From Bacteroidales bacterium (GTDB lineage Bacteria > Bacteroidota > Bacteroidia > Bacteroidales > TTA-H9): a stretch of DNA of 64,000 nt. Of this stretch, positions 25,503-34,900 are shown piece after piece. The position numbers were made by a program, and so were the translations under genes. Every line of letters starts with the position of its first letter. The stretch's first letter is position 1. The stretch covers positions 26,412 through 90,411 of the forward strand of contig JAQVCV010000010.1 of NCBI GenBank assembly GCA_028689615.1. Reading direction: 5' to 3'. The notes under the pieces are model-generated. The model ran no database searches, was not told the origin of the DNA, and worked only from the letters and a program-made list of their open reading frames with translations.

Positions 25503-26728
25503 GGAATTAGTTCGGACTTATCTTTATAAAGAAGGTATTTTGATCGGGAAGCGCGGAAACTGTCCAGTTTTGGTTTCCAGCTTGCGCGGATTTCTTCTTC
25601 AGTTGATCCATTTTGAATCATTTTTCTGAATTTATCTCCTCCTGCTAGTTTGTCAAAAAATTGAGCTCTTTCAAAAAAACTTTTTTTATCGTTGAATTTC
25701 TTGAAAAAGTCGAGCAGAAAACTCAGATCAATTCTGGATAGCGAAGAGAAATTTCTCAGATCTCTTCCATAACACTGCACACCTTTTTGTGGCGGGTTGG
25801 TTGATACATGTGGGATGGGTTGGGGGGTGAAGTGAAATCGACCAAATGAGGTGTCAGGGTATCCCACTACCTGAAATGGGTAGGGTGTGCCTCGTCCAAT
25901 ACTGACAGGCGTAGCCTCAAAAAAACACAAGGAAGGATAAAGATTGATGGATTGCATGTTGGGCAAGTTCGGCGAAGGGGCAATCGGGAGCGAAATTTTT
26001 TGTCCATGATGGTAGTTTGCAACCGGAATGATGTCCATGAGAAGTTTTGAACTGTTTTGTATCCAATGTTCTCCGGCAATCATCCGGGCCAATTCTCCTG
26101 GTGTCATGGCATAAACAACTGGTATTGGATGCATCCCGACAAATGACCTGAAAGCTGTATCCAGCACAGGACCATCGATGTAGTGGTCGTTCGGATTGGG
26201 CCTGTCAAGAATCAGAAGTTTTTTCCCATTCAATGCACAGGCTTCCATAATATAGTGCATTGTTGAGATGTAGGTGTAGAATCTAACACCTACATCTTGA
26301 ATGTCGTAGATCACCATGTCAATTTCTTTCAATTGACTGTCGCGTGGTTTTTTAATGCTTCCATAAAGCGAAATCACCCGTATCCCTGTTTTCGCGTCTG
26401 TAGAATCATCAATAAGTTCTCCATCAGCAGCATTGCCACGGAAACCATGTTCGGGAGCGAAAATTGCTTTGATCGAGGCTCCAAGTTTGAGGAGGGTATC
26501 AACCAAGTGTGTATTGCCAACCACAGAAGTGTGGTTCACAACCAGTGCAAGGTTTTTCCCTTTCAGCACAGGGGTGTACAAGTGGAGTTGTTCAGCTCCC
26601 GGAAGAGTTTTGCAGCACACGGTGTCAGCAATGCAGGCCTCATGCCCGTGCTGAAACATCTGGTTTTGACCATGCGATGTGTAGCAATACCAAAAGAAAA
26701 CTAACAAGGGGATAATGTTGCCAATCAT
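25499..26728 (-). CDS. namZ: DUF1343 exo-beta-N-acetylmuramidase (NamZ-like)
   Basis: 409 residues with a short signal peptide (MIGNIIPLLVFFWYCYTSHGQ). DUF1343 hallmarks: LALVVNHTSVVGNTHLVDTL (VNHTSV), IKAIFAPEHGFRGNAADGE (APEHGFRG), TGIRVISLYGS, MVIYDIQDVGVRFYTYISTM (DIQDVGVRFYTY) and LILDRPNPN, then AMTPGELARMI and SIGRGTPYPFQVVGYP. The family is represented by NamZ, which removes terminal MurNAc from peptidoglycan fragments. Expected in the periplasm or as a lipoprotein-like exported enzyme. It overlaps the symporter gene by 4 nt. Confidence 0.92.
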   Translation of the reverse strand: MIGNIIPLLVFFWYCYTSHGQNQMFQHGHEACIADTVCCKTLPGAEQLHLYTPVLKGKNLALVVNHTSVVGNTHLVDTLLKLGASIKAIFAPEHGFRGNAADGELIDDSTDAKTGIRVISLYGSIKKPRDSQLKEIDMVIYDIQDVGVRFYTYISTMHYIMEACALNGKKLLILDRPNPNDHYIDGPVLDTAFRSFVGMHPIPVVYAMTPGELARMIAGEHWIQNSSKLLMDIIPVANYHHGQKISLPIAPSPNLPNMQSINLYPSLCFFEATPVSIGRGTPYPFQVVGYPDTSFGRFHFTPQPIPHVSTNPPQKGVQCYGRDLRNFSSLSRIDLSFLLDFFKKFNDKKSFFERAQFFDKLAGGDKFRKMIQNGSTEEEIRASWKPKLDSFRASRSKYLLYKDKSELIP

Positions 26729-26732
26729 TCAA

Positions 26733-26783
26733 CAAAAATACTGAAAACATCTTTTCCTTACCGACCTCACTGGAAGATGTTTT
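26733..26783 (-). promoter_or_regulatory. Inverted repeat next to a -7-like box upstream of namZ
   Basis: AAAACATCTT (26744-26753) and AAGATGTTTT (26774-26783) are perfect 10-bp arms with centres 30 bp apart, about three helical turns. A minus-strand TATTTTTG (-7 match) lies at 26733-26740. The arms would cover the promoter core, as an operator or a leader hairpin would. Confidence 0.4.
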
Positions 26784-26858
26784 GTTGTTGATTTGTAGTT
26801 GTCTGGGGTTATGGTGTCTCGTTTGCACGTTTTTTTTAATGAAGAAAATCCGATTTTC

Positions 26859-26888
26859 TTGATTTTTTCATCTCTCTTTGTATATTTG
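26859..26888 (+). promoter_or_regulatory. Promoter of the porin-nrfHA operon
   Basis: TTG (26859-26861) and TATATTTG (26881-26888) with a 19-bp spacer. A perfect palindrome TATTTGCAAATA (26883-26894) overlaps the -7 box, and GTATTCAAATAC (26896-26907, 5-bp arms) follows at the expected start site, suggesting a regulator-binding region. Confidence 0.6.
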
Positions 26889-26930
26889 CAAATAAGTATT
26901 CAAATACCAAATAAATGAATAAGCTATACC

Positions 26931-28190
26931 ATGAGAAAAGAATTTACCATTGCAATGATTTTGTTACTTCTGCTGCATTTTGAAGTAAAATCACAGTTTT
27001 CATTAGATGCAGAATTGCGTCCGCGGAGCGAATACCGCCACGGTTTTAAGTCGCTCTTCTCTTCGTCTGATGAGGCTGCTTTTTTTGTGGCGCAACGTAC
27101 GAGGTTGAGTGCTAACTACCTTACCGAAAAACTTTCGATGAAGATCAGTCTTCAAGATGTTAGGGTTTGGGGTGATGTCCCACAATTGTCTGTCAACGAT
27201 AAACCGTTTATGGTGCATCAGGCATGGGCAGAGTACAAATTTTCACAGGTTTTTTCTGTTAAGGTAGGCCGTCAGGAAATTAGCTATGACGACCAGAGGA
27301 TTCTTGGGGCGGTTGATTGGACACAGCAGGGACGAAGCCACGATGCAGCTTTGTTGCGTATGTCGAAAGGAAAATGGAAAGGCGATTTTGGAGTGGCTTT
27401 TAATCAGGATTCTGAAAAGCTTTCAGGCACAGTGCTAACCTTGAAAGGGACTTATAAGGCTTTACAGTATTTCTGGGGGCATTACCAAAACGGGAGTTTT
27501 GGTTTGAGCTTGTTGGCCTTAAACAATGGCATACAGTACGAAAACAAAGCCGATACTACTTTTAAAACTGTTTACAGCCAAACAATTGGAACCAGAATTA
27601 CCTATGCTGCAGAACAGTTTTTAGTCAACGGGGCTGCCTATTGGCAGGGTGGTAAATCAGGAGCAGATAAAGAGTTGTCGGCTTGGTACGCTTCAGCCGA
27701 GTTTGGCATTAAACCGATCAGGGGTTTCTCTGGAATGCTTGGTGTGGAGATGCTTTCAGGAAATAGTATGAGTAAGCCTTCAACTGCTGATAATGCTTTC
27801 ACCCCATTATATGGAACCAACCATAAATTCAATGGCTTTATGGATTATTTTTATGTTGGGAATCATATTGGAAATGTTGGGCTTGAGGATTATTACATTA
27901 ATTTAGCTTATAATTATGGGAAATCTCAGATAAGTTTCGTTCCCCATCTCTTTAGAGCTCAAGGTGATGTTGTTGATAGTAAATCAGGCGAAGTTCTGAG
28001 TAAAAACCTGGGTGTTGAGCTTGATCTTACTTTTTCTCATAAAGTGTCTGATGATTTTATGCTGCAGGCTGGTTATTCTCAGATGTTTGCACAGGATGCT
28101 TTGGCTGTTTTAAAGGGGGGAGATGTTGAGACTACTCAAAATTGGGTATGGTTGATGCTCACTTTTAAGCCGGTATTGTTTAAAAATTAG
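26931..28190 (+). CDS. Alginate-export-family outer-membrane porin
   Basis: 419 residues. Signal peptide MRKEFTIAMILLLLLHFEVKS. The body matches the alginate_exp barrel family: FSLDAELRPRSEYRHGF, AFFVAQRTRLSANYL, VRVWGDVPQL, VHQAWAEYKFSQVFSVKVGRQEISYDDQRILGAVDW (GRQEISYDDQR) and WLMLTFKPV at the end. In Bacteroidota such barrels are often anion or substrate porins with no link to alginate. It is 20 bp upstream of nrfH, so it may admit nitrite or another anion to the periplasmic reductase (inferred). Confidence 0.85.
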   Translation: MRKEFTIAMILLLLLHFEVKSQFSLDAELRPRSEYRHGFKSLFSSSDEAAFFVAQRTRLSANYLTEKLSMKISLQDVRVWGDVPQLSVNDKPFMVHQAWAEYKFSQVFSVKVGRQEISYDDQRILGAVDWTQQGRSHDAALLRMSKGKWKGDFGVAFNQDSEKLSGTVLTLKGTYKALQYFWGHYQNGSFGLSLLALNNGIQYENKADTTFKTVYSQTIGTRITYAAEQFLVNGAAYWQGGKSGADKELSAWYASAEFGIKPIRGFSGMLGVEMLSGNSMSKPSTADNAFTPLYGTNHKFNGFMDYFYVGNHIGNVGLEDYYINLAYNYGKSQISFVPHLFRAQGDVVDSKSGEVLSKNLGVELDLTFSHKVSDDFMLQAGYSQMFAQDALAVLKGGDVETTQNWVWLMLTFKPVLFKN

Positions 28191-28210
28191 TTGCCCTAAA
28201 TGAATACATT

Positions 28211-28822
28211 ATGAGTTTAAAAGCACTTATCGATTTTTTTATCCCACCTCCAAAATGGAGGTTGGCAGCAAGTCTGACAGGTGGTATTTTGATTGGTTTA
28301 ATGGCCTTCTTATTTCGTATAAGCAATGCTACCTCCTACCTGGGCGATGCCCCTGAGACCTGTGTCAATTGCCATGTAATGCAACCACAATTTGCTACAT
28401 GGTTCCACAGCTCTCATCGTGAGGTTGCTACATGCAACGATTGCCATGTGCCTCATAACAACTTTGCAAATAAATATTACTTTAAAGCAAAGGATGGCCT
28501 GAGGCACGCAACTATGTTTACCCTCAGAGCCGAGCCTCAGGTTATGCGCATCGGTGACGATGGAAAAGAGGTGGTCCAAAAAAACTGTATCCGCTGCCAT
28601 TCCGACTTGCTTGATGACCCTCTAATGGCAGGTTACGAACAACAATTTAATGTTCATCGTACTGACAGGCCTTGTTGGGATTGTCATCGGGAAATCCCTC
28701 ACGGTAGAGTTACCAGCCTTGCTTCAACATTCAATACACATGTTTCTAAACACCCTGATCCTGTCCCTCAATGGATACACAATTTGCTTAAAAAAGAAGT
28801 TAACAATAATAAAATTAAATAG
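28211..28822 (+). CDS. nrfH: Cytochrome c nitrite reductase small subunit (quinol dehydrogenase)
   Basis: 203 residues. One N-terminal membrane anchor (LAASLTGGILIGLMAFLF), then four CxxCH haem c sites: CVNCH (51), CNDCH (75), CIRCH (126) and CWDCH (155). NrfH takes electrons from the membrane quinol pool and hands them to NrfA in the periplasm. Two bases separate it from nrfA. Confidence 0.96.
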   Translation: MSLKALIDFFIPPPKWRLAASLTGGILIGLMAFLFRISNATSYLGDAPETCVNCHVMQPQFATWFHSSHREVATCNDCHVPHNNFANKYYFKAKDGLRHATMFTLRAEPQVMRIGDDGKEVVQKNCIRCHSDLLDDPLMAGYEQQFNVHRTDRPCWDCHREIPHGRVTSLASTFNTHVSKHPDPVPQWIHNLLKKEVNNNKIK

Positions 28823-28824
28823 TT

Positions 28825-30327
28825 ATGAAATCAGAATCTAAAAAAAGAACCTTTTCTACCTGGATCATTTTTGGTGTGACCGTGGTAGTTGTTTTCCTCC
28901 TGGGCCTTCTTGCCGCCAGCATCGTGGACCGTAGAGCCGAAGGCGAATTTGTTTACAAGCCTAAAGCCTCTTTCGAACCTCAGGAGACCCGAAATCAGGT
29001 ATGGGGTATTAACTTCCCAAGAGAATACCAAAGTTATATGAAAACCGCCGATACTACTTTCCGAAGTAAATATAATGGTAGTGCGATGATCGATATGCTT
29101 GCAGTTGATCCACGTTTGGTTGTGCTTTGGGCAGGTTATGGATTTTCTAAAGATTACAACCAGGGACGTGGTCATGCTTATGCCATAAAAGATGTCGTGA
29201 ATTCGTTAAGAACAGGTGCACCAAAGTCGGCCGAAGACGGACCTATGCCTTCAACCTGTTGGACATGTAAAAGTCCGGATGTGGTAAGGGTTATGAGTGA
29301 AAAGGGCGTGAGAGAATACTATACCGGTACCTGGGCTTCACTGGGTCACGAAATTGTTAATCCGATCGGTTGTGCCGATTGTCATGACCCTCAAAGCATG
29401 AATCTTAGAATTACACGTCCAACATTAATTGAAGCCTTCCAGCGTCAAGGAAAGGATATTACCAAGGTTAGCCATCAGGAGATGAGGTCGCTCGTCTGTG
29501 CACAATGCCATGTTGAATACTACTTTGATAAAAGTGACAAAAAGAGCAACTACCTCACCCTGCCTTGGGATGGCGGCATGACAATGGAGGCTATGGAGGC
29601 CTATTATGACAACCTGGGTTTCTCTGATTGGACTCATGCTTTAAGCAAGGCTCCTATGCTTAAAGCACAACATCCCGATTATGAACTATATACAATGGGT
29701 GTACATGCCGACAGAGGGGTTAGCTGCGCCGATTGCCACATGCCATACAAATCGGAGGGGGGACAAAAATTTACAGATCATCACATTCAAAGTCCTTTAA
29801 ACAATGTGGCAAATTCTTGCCAGGTTTGCCACAGAGAGGAGACCGCCAAACTCATTGCCAATGTTTTTGAGCGCCAGGATAAAATTATTGAAAACAGGGA
29901 CAAGTTGGAGGAGTTGCTTGTTAGGGCTCACACAGAAGCAAAACTTGCCTGGGATAAGGGAGCAACTGAGCAAATGATGTCAGGAGCTTTAACCGATATC
30001 AGGCATGCTCAATGGCGTTGGGACTATGCAGCAGCAAGTCACGGCGCTTCATTTCATGCACCATTGGAAACATCCAGGGTGATCTCAAAAGGTATCGAGA
30101 AGGCTCAGGAGGCTAGATTAAAGCTAACCCGTGTTTTAAATGCTTTAGGCGTGGTTGATGAAGTGCCTTATCCTGATATTGACACCAAGGAGAAAGCGCA
30201 GGCATACATTGGTCTGCCGGCTGAAAAACTTAAGGCCGATAAAAACGAGTTCCTGAAAACAATGCTCCCGCAGTGGGTAGAAGCTGCCAAAGTAAGGGAA
30301 TCGGGCTGGAAGGTGACCTATCTCTAG
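28825..30327 (+). CDS. nrfA: Ammonia-forming cytochrome c nitrite reductase
   Basis: 500 residues with an N-terminal membrane anchor or uncleaved signal (IIFGVTVVVVFLLGLLAASI). The catalytic haem uses CWTCK (Cys145-Lys149), diagnostic of NrfA. Four CxxCH haems follow: CADCH (183), CAQCH (225), CADCH (301) and CQVCH (332). It reduces nitrite to ammonium with six electrons in the periplasm, as part of respiratory ammonification or nitrite detoxification. Last gene of the operon; the terminator is at 30359. Confidence 0.98.
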   Translation: MKSESKKRTFSTWIIFGVTVVVVFLLGLLAASIVDRRAEGEFVYKPKASFEPQETRNQVWGINFPREYQSYMKTADTTFRSKYNGSAMIDMLAVDPRLVVLWAGYGFSKDYNQGRGHAYAIKDVVNSLRTGAPKSAEDGPMPSTCWTCKSPDVVRVMSEKGVREYYTGTWASLGHEIVNPIGCADCHDPQSMNLRITRPTLIEAFQRQGKDITKVSHQEMRSLVCAQCHVEYYFDKSDKKSNYLTLPWDGGMTMEAMEAYYDNLGFSDWTHALSKAPMLKAQHPDYELYTMGVHADRGVSCADCHMPYKSEGGQKFTDHHIQSPLNNVANSCQVCHREETAKLIANVFERQDKIIENRDKLEELLVRAHTEAKLAWDKGATEQMMSGALTDIRHAQWRWDYAAASHGASFHAPLETSRVISKGIEKAQEARLKLTRVLNALGVVDEVPYPDIDTKEKAQAYIGLPAEKLKADKNEFLKTMLPQWVEAAKVRESGWKVTYL

Positions 30328-30358
30328 TACCGGTTTCTTGAAAATGTTAATTTTTCAT

Positions 30359-30400
30359 GTGACACTGCTCTGTAAAGTGAGAGGTGTCACTTTATTTTTG
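30359..30400 (+). terminator. nrfA terminator
   Basis: GTGACAC (30359-30365) pairs with GTGTCAC (30384-30390), with partial pairing inside, followed by TTTATTTTT. Its T run contains the TTTG -33 box of the next promoter. Confidence 0.75.
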
Positions 30401-30428
30401 GAAAAAACTAAAAAAAAATTTACCTTTG
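30397..30428 (+). promoter_or_regulatory. Consensus promoter upstream of the sigma-factor gene
   Basis: TTTG (30397-30400), a 20-bp spacer and TACCTTTG (30421-30428), a full Bacteroidota consensus. Transcripts would carry a leader of about 165 nt that includes the G9 element at 30531-30588. Confidence 0.7.
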
Positions 30429-30530
30429 ACGCGTTTTTTTTTTCTCTCTCTAAATTGTTCACCTGGATTATGTTATCTTTTTGAAAATTCTCTTGTGTGA
30501 TGCTTTAGGCACGTTTTTTTCTGGTTTTTT

Positions 30531-30588
30531 GCCAAAAAATGGGCCAGGGGGGGGGTCACCTTTTTACAAAAATCGACATTAATATATA
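30531..30588 (+). repeat. 58-bp G9-TCACC element, left copy
   Basis: It matches the reverse complement of 36688-36745 at 52 of 58 positions with no gaps. The core G9-TCACC-T5-AC (30547-30567) is identical, and the last 13 bp (ACATTAATATATA) are identical. It ends 10 bp before the GTG start of the sigma factor. It is either a shared promoter or leader element, or the end of a mobile cassette; the first is preferred because both copies point into genes. Confidence 0.85.
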
Positions 30589-30598
30589 TAGTGTGATC

Positions 30599-31180
30599 GT
30601 GACGAAGTTTTCTACGGAACAAATTTTAGAAGGAATCGTTAGTAACGACACACATGTGCTCGAGCATATTTATCGTTCTTTCTTTCCGAAAACTCTGGTT
30701 TATGTCAGATCAAATGGAGGTACCCGCGAAGATGCCTACGACGTGTTTCAGGAATCAGTTGTAATAGTACTTCAAAGGGTGCGAAAAGAACCTTTGGTGC
30801 TGAATTGTTCATTCGAGACCTATTTGATATCGATCGTTAAAATACTTTTTTATCACATGCGTTTAAGCGCTAAAAAACGAAATGCCGTTTTGTTGGATTA
30901 CGAAAAGCTTACCGAGGAGATAGAAGAGATTGATGGCGAATTTCTCGAAACCTACAGACAGAACCAAATGTCAAACATCATACAGCGGCATTTTATAGAT
31001 CTGAGTGAAGGGTGCCAAACCCTGCTTCGACTCTATATTGAACGGGTCTCTATACGAGAAATCGCTGACATGATGGGTGTAAGCGAAGGTTTTGTTAAGA
31101 AGAAGAAATATGCGTGTAAGCAAAAATTAATTAAACGTGTCATGGCCGACTTCGGCTCAAAAGAATTTTTTTATGAATAA
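30599..31180 (+). CDS. Sigma-70-family (ECF-like) RNA polymerase sigma factor
   Basis: 193 residues from a GTG at 30599 (VTKFSTEQILEGI). An ATG at 30539 is in frame but would translate through the G9 tract and is rejected. Region 2 is HIYRSFFPKTLVYVRSNGGTREDAYDVFQESV (DVFQESV at about 47-53 is the hallmark). Region 4 is ISIREIADMMGVSEGFVKKKKYACKQKL-like: LRLYIERVSIREIADMMGVS then FVKKKKYACK (about 150-185), a helix-turn-helix. It overlaps the next gene by 8 nt. Probably controls its own cassette through the G9 elements (inferred). Confidence 0.9.
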   Translation: MTKFSTEQILEGIVSNDTHVLEHIYRSFFPKTLVYVRSNGGTREDAYDVFQESVVIVLQRVRKEPLVLNCSFETYLISIVKILFYHMRLSAKKRNAVLLDYEKLTEEIEEIDGEFLETYRQNQMSNIIQRHFIDLSEGCQTLLRLYIERVSIREIADMMGVSEGFVKKKKYACKQKLIKRVMADFGSKEFFYE

Positions 31181-31913
31181 TCAAACCGACGAGCAGTTGT
31201 TAAATGGTTTTCTTGCTGGAAGCCTTAATCAAAGCGAAATCAAGGATTTGTCTACACGCCGGATGACCAATCCCGATTTGGACCGAAAACTTAGGCTGGC
31301 GTCAGCCATCGACGATCCGCTTTTAGATTGGCAATCGTTGCAACTTCGTAAAAAACTTGCCGATATCCACAAAAAGGAGGACTCTTATAGCGGGCTTTTT
31401 TATTCATTTGTAAAAAGGAAATTTGCAGTACCTGCCGCAGCTGCTATGTTTGTAATTCTTGTAGGGGTAGTTTACTTTTTCAGCAATTCTCCAGTCAATA
31501 GTGATAACCTATACGCTGCTTACTACGAGCCTGTGAAGCCGTTTTTCATGCAGCGTTCTACAAATGTGGTTGCTGATGAGTCCACAGATTTTGCGCGTGG
31601 CATGCAATGCTATGATTCCAAAAATTTTTCTGATGCTGCTAAGTTGCTATCCGGTCAGGCTGGCAATATGGCTGCTCGTTTTTACCTGGCGATCTCGATG
31701 ATGGAACTTGGTGATTTTAAGAAAGCTTCTGAAAACCTGAGTGTTGTTGCTGCCGATCAGTCGAACCTTTTCAACGATCAAGCTACATGGTATCTGGCTT
31801 TATCTTATCTTAAGATGGGTGATATAGAGAAAACTCGAACAGAACTCAAACGAATTGCCTCTGCTCAAAGTTACTACAACGATAAAGCACTTGAACTTCT
31901 GGAAGAATTGTAG
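31173..31913 (+). CDS. Membrane TPR protein with anti-sigma-like layout
   Basis: 246 residues from the ATG at 31173; a longer frame starting at 31137 lies within the sigma gene. Residues 1-80 are polar and resemble the short N-terminal segment of Bacteroidota anti-sigma proteins (DEQLLNGFLAGSLNQSE, then MTNPDLDRKLRLA). One transmembrane helix at about 84-103 follows Lys/Arg residues, predicting N-in. Residues about 130-246 form TPR-type helices (ARFYLAISMMELGDFKKASENL, broken at ARFYLAISMMELGDF, and WYLALSYLKMGDIEKT) outside the membrane. No enzymatic motif. The role as anti-sigma factor is inferred from position and topology only. Confidence 0.75.
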   Translation: MNNQTDEQLLNGFLAGSLNQSEIKDLSTRRMTNPDLDRKLRLASAIDDPLLDWQSLQLRKKLADIHKKEDSYSGLFYSFVKRKFAVPAAAAMFVILVGVVYFFSNSPVNSDNLYAAYYEPVKPFFMQRSTNVVADESTDFARGMQCYDSKNFSDAAKLLSGQAGNMAARFYLAISMMELGDFKKASENLSVVAADQSNLFNDQATWYLALSYLKMGDIEKTRTELKRIASAQSYYNDKALELLEEL

Positions 31914-31951
31914 CCTGATTAGTTTTTTGTTCTGTATGCCATTGAATCAAA

Positions 31952-34900
31952 TTAAAGTTTACCCCGTGCTTTCTTAACGATCACGAACAAGGCTCCTAGA
32001 AGCAATATTGAAAGCGTTAAAATCGTATAGGGTAACCTCTTTTGTTCGCTTAGCGAAACAATGGGTTGGTTTGAGCCAATCATTACATACGATGACCAGA
32101 AATAAGGATGAGATCTTAACCTGTCAGCCTGTTCCAGATAGTTTAGTTTTGCCTGCTTCAGTGCGTTATCAATTGGCTCTCCTTGGATCAGGTTGTTGTA
32201 GAAGATGGGCATCAAACCCGATGCAGACTCATCCTCAGCTTCCCATAAAGTCATTACAACCGAAGGAACTCCCGAATAAATGAATCCACGAGCAAGGCTC
32301 ATAACACCTTCTCCGTTAATTAATTGCCCTATTCCTGTGTTGCAGCTACTCAATACAGCTAATCTGGCGTTGAGATCCAGGTTGTAAACTTCATAAGCGT
32401 TTAGCATCTGATCTTCTGTGCTGTCGGGAATATTTGAAAATATCATTTTGCTGTACATCGGGTTGTCTTTGTCAATCATGGTATGAAGAGCCAGATGTAA
32501 AATTTCATAATCGCCAGATATTTTTTTGAATACCCGTTCTGTTGCCTGCTCTTTCATGAATATCTCACCTCCACTGATAGTGTTTGAGATCTGTCTCACC
32601 TCCTCCCGAATCCCGGGGATGTCTCGTAGAGCAAGTACATCGGAGATTGTATCTTTTGTTGTTGCTTCTCTGTTTTGGTAAATTGGCGCAAAGCCAATAA
32701 AGGGTTTCTGCCCGCTTTTCTTCTTGGGATTGCTAATGTAATTTTGGGAAGCAGTGTAACTGTAGCGGATCGTATAGTGTTTTAAAAGATAGTCCAAGGT
32801 GTGGTAATCAGGTATCTTTGATTTGGGCAAGGCCCTGATCAGGGTTTCGAAAGGGATGTATCCGAGTATGCCATCAGGTATGATTATCAAATGAGATGAA
32901 TGAATGTGCGGAATGCTCGGCTCAATTAATGTTTTATAGAGCAATAAAGAAGATTTGGTATAAGCCGAAAACCTTTCATTAGGCTCTCCAAGCAGCCCAT
33001 GCCTGATATTGTCAATATATCCGGATACTAAAATTGGAAAATCGCTTTTCAAGGGGGTTGTATGAAGCAAGAATGTGTCTTTAGAAAGAATAAAGGTGTA
33101 TAATAAATCGTTGGTGAGAGAGTATTCAATGATGGTTTCGTTTGATAGTTTATCACGTAATTCTTTAACTGATAACATTTTATTACCATATCTGTTAGAC
33201 TGGATATTTAGATTCGAATCTTTTGTTTTTGTCATCACCAATTCCAGCTCTTGCTCTAGTTCAAAAAGCTTTTCTCTCCAAAGGTCGATTTTTGAAAGTT
33301 TTGGATTCTCCATTTTGTATTCATCATAAATCAGCTTTTTATATCCAGCGATGTTGTTTCTGAGCTTTCGAGCCTCCGATTGTTGATTCCTTTTAGTTTT
33401 ATCTTTATAGTTGATGCCTTCGCGATCGTTGAGTCCTGCCATTAAGATAGCCGACTTTCCATTCTCAGCAAATCTAAAAGCCTCTGACAGATAATAATTG
33501 TCACCAGTTACATTGTATAAGGTGGTAGTGGTGCGTAAGGCTCCAGCCAGATACTCGCGCAATCTGCTGCTGATTGCCAAGTTGCTTTCCTCTGAACTCA
33601 TTTGGTTGCGAATCTGGTTGATTACGTTAGAAGTAGTTTTGTAATTATTGAAACTTAAATATAAGTCTTTGAGTTGATTATTGGTTTTATATAACCTATA
33701 AAATGCATCTCCTTTTCCTGCCAATGCATTCATTAGGTAATAATCTGGTGATTGAAAGGAGGTGGATGGGCTTGTATGAGGATTTGATTCGTTGAATCCA
33801 TCTTCCAAAGATAACAATGCGTTGTGATAATATTGAAGTCCTTCTGTCAGATTTTCCTGGTTTAAGGCCAGCTCTCCAAGTCTTAGATAGCATCCGGCTA
33901 CGTCCCTGTTTTTTTCTCCAAAAAGCTGTTTATTAATCTTTAAGGCTTTTTTGTAATAATTTGCTGCTAATTTGTTTTGTCCTGTTGTGTGTAAAAAGTT
34001 GCCATACTGTAAATAGCTTGCTGATAACTCGTAGTGAAATTTGCCATATTTGGCTTCTGCCATCTCGATAGCTTTTAAAAAATTCTTTTCAGCCTGATCG
34101 TATTCCTGCAGGGCTTCCAGACTTCGACCTAAATTCCTGTAAGTTTTTATGTTATTTAATGCTGACTCACTTCCTGATAAACTAGCCATGTAGTAGTCAA
34201 CAGATTTTTTATACTCCTGTCTGATGAAATATATGTGCCCAATGTTCATCTCAATCTCCTTTATCCGTGGATGCCCGGGGCTTTTTCGGCGAAGCATGCT
34301 AAGGGATTTGTTGTAGTACATCAGGGCTCTTTCGTAATCTCCAGATAAGCTGTAAAGATTCCCTTTCAAATTGTAAACGATGTCTATTTCTGTTGTTTCT
34401 ACTTTTTTTAAACTTAAAAGGAGTGATTCAGCTGTATTCAACATGTTGAATGCAGAATCAAGGTTCCCAAGTGTGGTTTCTGTTTGACCCAGGTTAAGAA
34501 ATGCAAGTGCAATGTTTTGAATATCTGTCGATTGTCCTCCATTTTGCTTTTCAGCTAATGATCTTAGTTGATAGTCTCTGGCTTTACTGTAATCACCCAT
34601 TCTTGCAAAAGTAATCCCCAGATTTTCATGATATTTGGCGAGAAGTGCTGTCTTATTTTCTTTTTTGGAGGCTAATGAGTTGATTGCTAAGTTTAAGTTT
34701 TGAATTGATTCTGTAAAACGCTCCATGTTTGAATAGGCCATTCCTAAATTATTGTAGGTAACCGATAAAGAGGTGTCGTTGTCAGCGAGGACAGTTCTTT
34801 TAATCTCCAGAGACTTCTTTAGCAGGTTAATAGCTGCGAAATTCTCGTTGAAAATGATTTTAAGTGTCCCCTGCAAGTGTTTTATATCACCCAGAAGTAA

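Noticed and set aside
30539..30598. N-terminal extension of the sigma factor from the ATG at 30539
   Set aside because: It would translate the G9 tract and the conserved element, whose second copy is non-coding. The family N-terminus fits the GTG at 30599.
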